The position numbers and the translations under genes were made by a program. A DNA stretch of 41,723 nt from Bacteroidales bacterium. GTDB taxonomy: Bacteria; Bacteroidota; Bacteroidia; Bacteroidales; P3. Where the stretch lies: assembly GCA_017647785.1 (NCBI GenBank), contig JAGCJW010000016.1, positions 1-41,723 of the forward strand, read 5' to 3'. Shown here piece after piece: positions 34,462-41,723 of the stretch (the first letter of the stretch is position 1; every line of letters begins with the position of its first letter). The notes beneath the pieces were generated by a model. The model was not told the origin of the DNA, searched no databases, and saw only the letters and a list, made by a program, of their open reading frames with translations.

Positions 34462-37400
34462 ATGAAAAGCAGAAAGTTACTCTTAAGTTTAGCAGTGTTC
34501 TTTCTTGTTGGAGCATTCGCTTCAGCCAAGGCAACTCCTGTTTCTATAGCAGAGGGTGAAGAAATTACAGATCCAATCGTAGGTTGGCATCAAATAGGTC
34601 CTGACAACGTTGCAGGACGTGTAAGAACTATAATGTTCGACAAATTCAATGATGGAGTTATCTATGCTTGTTCTCCAACAGGGGGATTGTTTGTCAGCGT
34701 AAATGACGGAAACAATTGGCAAGAAATAGCTCTTGGTGAAGGAGAAAATCGTTCTTATGTTGCAACATCAATAGCTCAAGATTACAATGGAGTTATCTAT
34801 GTAGGAACAGGAGAAGGTTTTTATTCTGAAAGTTTCGCAGGTAAAAAATCAGAAAAAACAGGAATGTTAGGAAACGGTGTTTACAAATCAAGCACTTTTG
34901 ACAAAAATTGGGCAACTAACATTGAAGGAGACGAAGCTAAATATCAATTCGTTGCAGAAAACATATCTTTCACACAAATGCAAGAAACTGCACCTGTAAA
35001 ATACGACTTGATGGACGAATGGGCTTATGTAAACGATATGGCTTTCACAGGTGGTAAATTGTTCATTGCAACAAAATATGGTTTAAAAGTTTATGACGGA
35101 AGTACTATTACAACAAAAGCTATTCATGGAAATGCTAGCATAAACATTACAGACATCAAAGTATCTGGCAATGGGAAAATAGCTGTAGCTTACATCTTAA
35201 ATGATGATGCAGTAGTTGCAATAGCAGATAACGCAGATGCAGACTTTGTAAACTCTTTAACAAAAGAAGCAACAGGCTTAAATGCAGAAGACCTTATCAT
35301 ACAAATAGAAGTTGCATTTGGAATAAACGATCCTGAAAAACTATATGCTTTAGTTTATTACGGAGAAAACAACGATGGTTACCTTTATCCAAATGAAGCA
35401 ATTTTTAGAAAAATAGAAAATGGTTGGGAAAAAGCATCACCAGCATCATTCTCTATAGGAGTAGGTGACGGAATGTCTATAGCTATCAACGATAGAACAG
35501 AAGAAGAACTTATTTATGCAGCAGGTATGAATTTAGTATCTGGATTTAACGCAAACAACGACCCAATCTTCTACTACAATGCATTAACTTCATATATAGA
35601 TACAAGAAACAGCGGAAGTTTTGTTGCACCAGGAATCCATGCAATAGCATTTGATCCAAACCCAGAAACAGCAGAAGATTCACTTAAAATATATCTTGCA
35701 ACAGACGCAGGTATTTACATTTACAAACAAGATCCTATGACACATTTCGAAATGTGGCATGCATCAAACAAAGGATTAGTAAGTTCTCAATACTACAACG
35801 TAACATCAACTAATGATGGAGCAGTATTTGGAGCAGCACAAAGCAACGCTATCAGCTACATACCAACACCAAGCACAGATTTAAAATCAGCAGAAACAAT
35901 TTGGTCACCAAACAGTTTAGGATACTACGAAATATCTTCTGAAATATCTCAATTCTCTTATTTAACAAAATCACAATCAGGAGTAAATGTTGTTGCATCA
36001 GCAATACACCAAACAGTACCAACAGCAAAAAAACCTGTTGTTTTAGCAAGACCATACCTTGCAGTAACAAGAACATACAGTGATAACAACGATTTTGAAT
36101 CAATAAACGACCAAACTTGGAACTATGGTTCAGAAACAAACCTTTCTTTCATGAACGGACAAATCACAGTTGAATCTAACCAAGCACCTTTCATTACACC
36201 AATGGCTTACTGGGAATCATTCAATGCACCAGCTGAAACAAGAGATTCAGTTTATTTAAAATTAGATGACAAACTTACAGTAAGAAGAAATGGTACAAAC
36301 TACATGTACAGCCATGGATTTGAATTAAAAGATGGAGACTCAGTTATCGTTCAAAGTGATAAATTAGGATATCCATTCTTCTACATATTCACAGCAGAAG
36401 AATACGGTACACACGTTTCAGAATACACAGAAGAAGAAGTTTTAAATATAGCAACAACACAAGACTCTTCAATACTTGTACCAAACCCTATTCAAACAAG
36501 ATTATTCATTGCAGGAGCTAACGGTTTATACTTATGTAATGAAGTAATGAACTTCACAAAAACATTCTCAAAAAACAACCTTGATGCACTTCCTTGGATA
36601 AAATTAATCAACTTCACTACAGCACAAATAGGAAAACGTCGTGTAACAGCATTAGCACCTTCTGAAAATGGTAACTCATTATTATTATCAATCGATATAG
36701 ATGCAACAAGCAACGCACCTGCAACAACTGAATTATACAGACTTACAGGAATGCATCAATATGATTTAGGAGATTTGAATACATTCTCTGCAACATTCCA
36801 AGACGTAGAGAAATTCACTACAGAAAAAATAGCATCATTTGACAGAACAATATCTTCTATAACTTACGCAGCAGACTCAAACGTAGCAATTATCACATTA
36901 GATGGATTTAACTCATTAAACGATAACATCTACCGTTTAGACAACGTTAATGCAGCAAACGTAGAAGACATCACACTTACTCCAATAGCATTAGGAGACA
37001 ACATGGCAAAACCTGTTTACACAGCATTAATTGAAACAGTAAACACAGACGGTTTAACAGCATACGTTGGTACTGACGACGGAGTTTACAAAACAACAGA
37101 TTACACTGCATCAACAGTTACTTGGACAAAAGAAGAAAACTTCCCATCAATACCAGTTTATGACTTATTCCAACAAAAAGCTAACTTACCTTCAGTTCAA
37201 TTCACAACATACATTGCAACAAACGCTTCAAACAACGTTTATGGAGAAACAAAATATCCAGGAGCAATTTATGCAGCAACTTACGGAAAAGGTTTATACA
37301 TGAACTATGACAACATTACAGAAAATCGTCCAGAACCAGTAAGCTTAAATTCAGTAGAACAATTAGCAACTACAAACATCAACCTTTACCCTAACCCAGC

Positions 37401-37623
37401 ACAAAACAGAACAACATTAAGCTACAGCTTACAATCATCATCAAGCGTTGTTCTTAACATATTTGATATGAACGGAAGACTAATCTCTTCATTGAACAAA
37501 GGAAGCCAAAGAGCAGGAGTTCACACACAAGAAATATCATTAAACTCTCTAGAAAAAGGTGTATATATGATTCAAATCATAACAAACCAAACATCAGAAG
37601 CAGTTAAATTGATAGTTCAATAA
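34462..37623 (+). CDS. Large beta-propeller surface protein with T9SS sorting domain
   Basis: This 1053-aa protein has a signal peptide (MKSRKLLLSLAVFFLVGAFA). The N-terminal part resembles BNR/sortilin-type propeller blades ('GPDNVAGRVRTIMFDKFNDG', 'GLFVSVNDGNNWQEI'), with similar blades near the C-terminus ('DGVYKTTDYTASTVTWTKEE'). A T9SS type A sorting domain ends it (NLYPNPAQNRTTLSY ... LEKGVYMIQII). Codons end strongly in A (ACA for Thr, GCA for Ala, TCA for Ser), more than in its neighbours. With the consensus promoter this suggests high expression. The ligand or enzymatic function is unknown. Confidence 0.88.
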   Translation: MKSRKLLLSLAVFFLVGAFASAKATPVSIAEGEEITDPIVGWHQIGPDNVAGRVRTIMFDKFNDGVIYACSPTGGLFVSVNDGNNWQEIALGEGENRSYVATSIAQDYNGVIYVGTGEGFYSESFAGKKSEKTGMLGNGVYKSSTFDKNWATNIEGDEAKYQFVAENISFTQMQETAPVKYDLMDEWAYVNDMAFTGGKLFIATKYGLKVYDGSTITTKAIHGNASINITDIKVSGNGKIAVAYILNDDAVVAIADNADADFVNSLTKEATGLNAEDLIIQIEVAFGINDPEKLYALVYYGENNDGYLYPNEAIFRKIENGWEKASPASFSIGVGDGMSIAINDRTEEELIYAAGMNLVSGFNANNDPIFYYNALTSYIDTRNSGSFVAPGIHAIAFDPNPETAEDSLKIYLATDAGIYIYKQDPMTHFEMWHASNKGLVSSQYYNVTSTNDGAVFGAAQSNAISYIPTPSTDLKSAETIWSPNSLGYYEISSEISQFSYLTKSQSGVNVVASAIHQTVPTAKKPVVLARPYLAVTRTYSDNNDFESINDQTWNYGSETNLSFMNGQITVESNQAPFITPMAYWESFNAPAETRDSVYLKLDDKLTVRRNGTNYMYSHGFELKDGDSVIVQSDKLGYPFFYIFTAEEYGTHVSEYTEEEVLNIATTQDSSILVPNPIQTRLFIAGANGLYLCNEVMNFTKTFSKNNLDALPWIKLINFTTAQIGKRRVTALAPSENGNSLLLSIDIDATSNAPATTELYRLTGMHQYDLGDLNTFSATFQDVEKFTTEKIASFDRTISSITYAADSNVAIITLDGFNSLNDNIYRLDNVNAANVEDITLTPIALGDNMAKPVYTALIETVNTDGLTAYVGTDDGVYKTTDYTASTVTWTKEENFPSIPVYDLFQQKANLPSVQFTTYIATNASNNVYGETKYPGAIYAATYGKGLYMNYDNITENRPEPVSLNSVEQLATTNINLYPNPAQNRTTLSYSLQSSSSVVLNIFDMNGRLISSLNKGSQRAGVHTQEISLNSLEKGVYMIQIITNQTSEAVKLIVQ

Positions 37624-37643
37624 TATATCAAATAATAAAGAAT

Positions 37644-37679
37644 AGGACGGAGTTAAATAAAACTTCGTCCTATTTTTTT
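37644..37679 (+). terminator. Terminator after the beta-propeller cargo
   Basis: Stem AGGACGGAGTT/AACTTCGTCCT (37644-37654 with 37661-37671, one mismatch) followed by TTTTTTT at 37673-37679. It separates this gene from porQ, although readthrough is possible. Confidence 0.85.
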
Positions 37680-37722
37680 GTTTTCAACAATAAGTATTGC
37701 AATTTCAAGTTATATTAATATA

Positions 37723-38748
37723 ATGAGAAGAAACATTTTAATAATAAGCCTACTAATACTATCCTCTTTGGGACTCAAATCTCAAATAGGCGGAAGTTCC
37801 ATATACTCCGTTTTATCGCTACACTCCTCTGCAAAGACAGCCGCATTAGGAATGGATTTCCTTCCATGCCTAACAGATGACATCAGTGCAGTTATCACCA
37901 ACCCCTCTACCCTAAGCGACATAAACCACAACGATGTAGGATTTTCATTTACCTCTTTTTTCAATGACATCAATCAAACCTCTTTAGCATATAGCCATAC
38001 CTTTGATAAAATTGGAAGTTTAGCAATAGGCTTGCAATATCTAAACTATGGCAATTTTGATATGACAGAAGAAAACGGAGATGTAGTAGGAAAATTCACT
38101 GCAGCCGATTATTCATTCACACTTTCTTGGGGAAAGAAACTAGACAACAACGTTTACATAGGCGCAAACCTAAAACCAATAATCTCACAATACGAATCCT
38201 ATTCAGGAGTAGCCCTTGCAATAGACCTTGCCGCAAGTTATCAATCCACAGACCGCACTTGGGCCGTTTCACTTATGGCAAGAAACATGGGCAGTCAAAT
38301 AAAGAAATTAGCAAACGAAGACTTCTCATTACCATTTGACCTACAATTAGCAGCAAGCAAGAAATTAGCACACGCACCAATGACAATATATGCTGCAATT
38401 ACAGACTTACACCAATGGAATTTAAGAGAAGACGACCCACTTAACCCAAGAGACGAAATAGACTTAAACGGAGAAATCACCAAAGAAAACAAATTTGTAG
38501 GAGTAGCAGATAATCTATTTAGACACTTTCAAATAGGTTTAGAATTTACTCCATCAGAGTATTTCTACATAGCAGCAGGTTATTCTTGGAAACGCAATAG
38601 AGAAATGCAAATAAACGACGCATTCTCTGCAGCAGGACTATCATACGGAATTGGCATTAACTATTCACGATTCCGCCTTTGCTACTCACGAAACGAATAT
38701 CACCGTTATGGGTCGCCAAATTACATAAGCCTTTTAATAAAGATTTAA
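37723..38748 (+). CDS. porQ: Type IX secretion system protein PorQ
   Basis: This 341-aa outer-membrane beta-barrel protein of the PorV/PorQ (FadL-like) family has a signal peptide (MRRNILIISLLILSSLGLKS). The start of the mature part (QIGGSSIYSVLSLHSSAKTAALGMD) is typical of PorQ. The rest alternates polar and hydrophobic residues as in strands and ends at 'YGSPNYISLLIKI'. PorQ belongs to the T9SS attachment complex that receives cargo carrying the sorting domains found in five genes of this window. The longer frame to 37678 overlaps the preceding terminator, so ATG 37723 is used. Confidence 0.88.
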   Translation: MRRNILIISLLILSSLGLKSQIGGSSIYSVLSLHSSAKTAALGMDFLPCLTDDISAVITNPSTLSDINHNDVGFSFTSFFNDINQTSLAYSHTFDKIGSLAIGLQYLNYGNFDMTEENGDVVGKFTAADYSFTLSWGKKLDNNVYIGANLKPIISQYESYSGVALAIDLAASYQSTDRTWAVSLMARNMGSQIKKLANEDFSLPFDLQLAASKKLAHAPMTIYAAITDLHQWNLREDDPLNPRDEIDLNGEITKENKFVGVADNLFRHFQIGLEFTPSEYFYIAAGYSWKRNREMQINDAFSAAGLSYGIGINYSRFRLCYSRNEYHRYGSPNYISLLIKI

Positions 38749-38766
38749 ACAAAGAAGCACAATAAT

Positions 38767-38803
38767 AAAAACGGCAGAATCTAATTAGACTCTGCCGTTT
38801 TTT
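38767..38803. terminator. Bidirectional terminator between porQ and the second LRR gene
   Basis: Stem AAAACGGCAGA/TCTGCCGTTTT (38768-38778 with 38791-38801), which can extend inward, with T-runs on the outer side of both arms. It serves the convergent genes ending at 38748 and 38823. Confidence 0.85.
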
Positions 38804-38822
38804 AATTAAGTATCTTTTCTTT

Positions 38823-41282
38823 TTATTCCTTAATCACTTTTCGCATTATTGCTTTGTCGTTATTTGTTAGGCGTAAATAATAAGCACCACTTGGCAATGA
38901 TTCAATGTTTATTTCTCTTGCATTAGAGAAAGTAAGAACACATCTACCTGTTAAGTCAATTACTTCTATTCTTTCTATTGTTGAAGAGAAAGTAATTTTG
39001 CTGTCAGTTGGATTAGGATAGAATGAAAGTTCTGTGTCTTCTACATCAAGTAAAGAACTATTAACATCAAGAATTAAAGTAATAGTGCTATCACAACCAT
39101 TTACGGTTTGAAGATTTTGAACGTAAGTACCCGCTTCACTTTCATTGAAACCAAACTCAGCGTATGTTTCTCCCGGATTTATTGTTGCATTGATAGTAGT
39201 ATCAAACGTAGGATAAGTAGTAACAACCAAAGTAACGATGCTATCACAACCGTTTGCAGCAGTATGAGTTTGCGTATAAGTGCCCGCTTCTGTTACATTA
39301 AAGCCAGAGAAATTCAAACTTGTTCCCTCGCAAATTTCAAGAGTAAGATTAGTATGAACAATAGGTAATTCAGTAACAGTTAAAGTAACTATACTATCGC
39401 AACCATTCACAGCAGTATAAGATTGAGTATAAACACCACCCTCATTTACATTGAAACCACTAAAATTAATAGAAGTACCCTCGCAAATACTTAAAGTAAG
39501 GTCAGTATGAATAATAGGTAACTCGGTAACCGTTAAAGTAACAACGCTATCACAACCATTTACAGCAGTATGAGTTTGAGTATAAACCCCAGCTTCACTT
39601 ACGTTAAAGCCACTGATGCTTAATTCACTTCCCTCACAAATAGTAGCAGTAAGGTTAGTATTATAAGAAGGCGTTACATTCAAAGTAAGAGTTACAACAC
39701 TATCGCAACCATTGATTGTTTGTAATGATTGTGTATAAACACCAGCTTCGCTTACGTTAAATCCGTTTTCGTTATAAACTTGTCCTTCGCAAATAGTTGC
39801 AGTAATATCATTATTCACAACCATAACTTCAAAGTTAGCAGTTAGAGTTGTATCGCTTGAAAGGGTAACTATTCTTGGGTTTTCGGTGTTGCCATCGTTC
39901 CAACCAACAAATTGATAACAAGCATTTGCATTTGCAGTAAGCGTAGCAGTAGAGCAGTTGTTTTCTATCGCAACGCTACCAAAAGCATCGTTGTTTACAT
40001 TTGCCACAACCTCGTAACCATCTTCCGATATTCTACCCATAAAGAACATATTCCAAAAAGAAGTAGGTGAAGAATAAGCCTCTAATGTACCGCAAGGAAT
40101 GGTTAATGTTGCAATGTTAGGATAAGGGAAAACTGTGTTGTCTGCAAGAGTTGGCGGAATAGTCGCCAAGCAAGTAACGTTTTGCAAGAAAGAAGAAGAC
40201 CTAAACGCACCGCTACCAATAGAAGCTACATTCTCTCCAAGAGTAAGATTTTGCAAAGCAGTGCAACTACTGAACGCACCATATTCAATAGAAGTAACAC
40301 TATTAGGAATATCAATAGAAGTTAAACTACCACAACCAGCAAATGCATTATTTCCAATAGAAGTAACACTATTAGGAATAGTAACAGAAGTTAAACTACT
40401 GCAATTATAGAACGCAAATTCTCCAATAGAAGTAACACTATTAGGAATAGTAATAACAGAAGTTAAACTACTGCAATTATAGAACGCACTATTTCCAATA
40501 GAAGTAACACCATTAGGAATATCAATAGATGTTAAACTACTGCAACCATAGAAAGTATAATTTCCAATATAAGTAACACTATTAGGAATAGTAACAGAAG
40601 TTAAACTACTGCAATTATAGAACGCACTATTTCCAATAGTAGTAACGCTATTAGGGATAGTAACAGAAGTTAAACTACTGCAATCAAAGAACGCCCAATC
40701 TCCAATAGAAGTAACGCTATTACCGATAGTAACAGAAGTTAAACTACTGCAATTCTTGAACGCATCATTTCCAATAGAAGTAACACTATTAGGAATAGTA
40801 ATAGATGTTAAACTACTGCAACCTTCAAAGAATCCATAATCACCATACGAATCAGAAAACGGAGATAATGATGTAATGTTATTAGATAAAGTAACAGAAG
40901 TTAAACTACTGCAATTATAGAATACACCTTCTCCAATAGAAGTAACACTATTAGGTATCGTAACAGAAGTTAAACTAATGCATTCATGGAACGCTCTACT
41001 GCCAATAGAAGTAACACTATTAGGAATAGTAATAGAAGTTAAATTACTGCATTCATAGAACGCAGAATCATCAATAGCGGTAACACTATAAGTAGTTCCT
41101 TCATAACTAACAGTTTCAGGAATATTCACTGTTGTTGGATTGATTGGACACCAATAAACCTCTACTTCTGCAGGATTTGTTGAAGTTACTTGGTATTCTA
41201 TATCTCCAATCCAAAACATTGTTTGTGCCATAAGCACGTTTGCACATAATAGAGTGCAGATAAACAATAATAATCTTTTCAT
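38823..41282 (-). CDS. Second BspA-like LRR surface protein with T9SS sorting domain
   Basis: This 819-aa paralogue of the gene at 2092-4767 shares the same architecture. It has a signal peptide ([20 protein letters not shown]), about 12 BspA-type LRRs of 23 residues (about 70-365), and an InlB B-repeat-like domain ([16 protein letters not shown]). Five Cys-paired repeats of about 44 residues follow (ICEG...[11 protein letters not shown]...NGCDS), the last again lacking its first Cys, then the same T9SS sorting domain ([10 protein letters not shown] ... KVIKE). One LRR has an extra residue (SVITIPN). DNA identity to the first gene is very high in the InlB-like and C-terminal parts, suggesting recent duplication or gene conversion. 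It follows structured RNA copy B directly. Confidence 0.92.
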   Translation of the reverse strand: MKRLLLFICTLLCANVLMAQTMFWIGDIEYQVTSTNPAEVEVYWCPINPTTVNIPETVSYEGTTYSVTAIDDSAFYECSNLTSITIPNSVTSIGSRAFHECISLTSVTIPNSVTSIGEGVFYNCSSLTSVTLSNNITSLSPFSDSYGDYGFFEGCSSLTSITIPNSVTSIGNDAFKNCSSLTSVTIGNSVTSIGDWAFFDCSSLTSVTIPNSVTTIGNSAFYNCSSLTSVTIPNSVTYIGNYTFYGCSSLTSIDIPNGVTSIGNSAFYNCSSLTSVITIPNSVTSIGEFAFYNCSSLTSVTIPNSVTSIGNNAFAGCGSLTSIDIPNSVTSIEYGAFSSCTALQNLTLGENVASIGSGAFRSSSFLQNVTCLATIPPTLADNTVFPYPNIATLTIPCGTLEAYSSPTSFWNMFFMGRISEDGYEVVANVNNDAFGSVAIENNCSTATLTANANACYQFVGWNDGNTENPRIVTLSSDTTLTANFEVMVVNNDITATICEGQVYNENGFNVSEAGVYTQSLQTINGCDSVVTLTLNVTPSYNTNLTATICEGSELSISGFNVSEAGVYTQTHTAVNGCDSVVTLTVTELPIIHTDLTLSICEGTSINFSGFNVNEGGVYTQSYTAVNGCDSIVTLTVTELPIVHTNLTLEICEGTSLNFSGFNVTEAGTYTQTHTAANGCDSIVTLVVTTYPTFDTTINATINPGETYAEFGFNESEAGTYVQNLQTVNGCDSTITLILDVNSSLLDVEDTELSFYPNPTDSKITFSSTIERIEVIDLTGRCVLTFSNAREINIESLPSGAYYLRLTNNDKAIMRKVIKE
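40240..41070 (-). repeat. 69-nt tandem repeats coding for LRRs (second gene)
   Basis: The same 69-nt unit as in 2320-3280, in inverted orientation. The plus-strand text shows repeated AGAAGTTAAACTACTGCA and CCAATAGAAGTAACACTATT. One unit near 40450 has a 3-nt insertion, and one near 40850 carries a longer replacement. Confidence 0.85.
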
Positions 41283-41335
41283 TTTTTTAAGTTTTTTATG
41301 TTTTTAATTCTTTTATTGCTAAATGAAAAGACATT

Positions 41336-41592
41336 AAAAAAGTCGTGAACTTTGTCTTATTGTTGTTTGAGGTTCTCGACTACCTTATTCGCCAAATAAG
41401 AAAAGCTCACGATATACACGTGAGCGTCTTCTACTTATCTTATTGGCGAACGTAATGAAATTGTCGAGATTTCAAACAACCAAGTATAAGCAAAAACGCT
41501 TTTTATCCGTCTTTAAAATTTTTTAAGTCTAAATGTAATTAATCTTTTTCTCCTTTTATTTCTCCAATTTTAAGGGTTTATTATTTCGCAAG
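41336..41592 (-). ncRNA. Candidate structured RNA / leader, copy B
   Basis: Minus-strand homologue of copy A. Pairings, in plus coordinates, are 41486-41490 with 41356-41360 (CTTAT/ATAAG); 41472-41479 with 41363-41370 (TTGTTTGA/TCAAACAA); 41463-41467 with 41376-41380 (TCGAC/GTCGA); 41445-41450 with 41388-41393 (TTCGCC/GGCGAA); 41439-41444 with 41395-41400 (AATAAG/CTTATT); and 41419-41425 with 41405-41411 (GCTCACG/CGTGAGC). A T-run (41336-41341) follows, 53 nt before the LRR start codon. The upstream segment with GGAG repeats and TTTAGACTTAAAAAATTTTA is also shared with copy A. Arms that differ from copy A keep pairing, so structure rather than sequence is conserved. Confidence 0.65.
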
Positions 41593-41623
41593 CAAATTTA
41601 TGAATGTTTTAAATAGTAGCAAA
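41593..41623 (-). promoter_or_regulatory. Promoter before structured RNA copy B
   Basis: Minus strand: TTTG (41620-41623), 19 nt, TAAATTTG (41593-41600), a full consensus match with the same spacing as at copy A. The remaining 41624-41723 is AT-rich with nothing recognisable. Confidence 0.7.
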
Positions 41624-41723
41624 ATTTTTAGGCTTCTTTTTTAGTTGATTTTGATGCAATTTTCTCTCTATTATTAAATATAAATAAACACTTTTTCTTA
41701 ATAAAAAACACCTCATCTCCTCA

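Overview
The window is AT-rich DNA from a member of the Bacteroidota, most likely the order Bacteroidales. Five things point there: promoters of the TTTG-N19..21-TAnnTTTG type, five secreted proteins ending in type IX secretion system (T9SS) sorting domains, the T9SS outer-membrane protein PorQ, a complete MoxR/Bat operon, and an HU-like histone of the Bacteroidetes HIG type. I see no rRNA, tRNA, CRISPR array, insertion sequence or phage module. All calls come from reading the sequence and from family knowledge; no database search was run.

Layout. 1-441 is non-coding, with an outgoing terminator and four 21-bp direct repeats built on a palindrome, just upstream of an HU-like gene (442-930). 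1023-1316 carries a promoter and a long structured RNA. It is followed by an unknown gene (1415-2074) and a BspA-like leucine-rich-repeat (LRR) T9SS cargo (2092-4767). 4780-7042 on the minus strand holds a PorE-like TPR/beta-propeller protein and an SRPBCC protein, then pyrE, which is divergent from a NUDIX gene. lysC (minus) is divergent from ftsX-DUF3098-uppP-truB (9863-12480). A lone PD-(D/E)XK-like protein (12485-14212) and dnaK (14465-16360) follow on the minus strand. Next come a GLUG-type T9SS cargo with a 75-aa partner (16605-19259), an EamA transporter, a 126-aa secreted unknown, and a divergent sensory-type [FeFe] hydrogenase homologue (20840-22657). The minus-strand block 22826-34169 reads moxR, DUF58, a BatA-associated membrane protein, batA, batB, batC, a fused batD-batE, rseC, and a fibronectin-III T9SS cargo. 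On the plus strand lie a large beta-propeller T9SS cargo (34462-37623) and porQ (37723-38748). The window ends with a second BspA-like LRR cargo on the minus strand (38823-41282), again behind a copy of the structured RNA (about 41336-41600).

The genes fit a common theme of envelope and surface biology. There are five T9SS cargos, PorQ and a PorE-like protein as secretion-related components, the Bat/MoxR membrane complex, UppP and FtsX. The remainder is housekeeping (pyrE, lysC, truB, dnaK).

The most interesting signal is the pair of about 260-nt structured elements preceding the two LRR loci. They share promoter layout and an A-rich 5' segment. Their hairpin arms differ in sequence at several positions, yet base pairing is kept by compensatory changes. 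Both end in a T-run, and the apical stem can alternatively pair with the 3' tail, which suggests an undescribed regulatory RNA or attenuator controlling BspA-like surface proteins.
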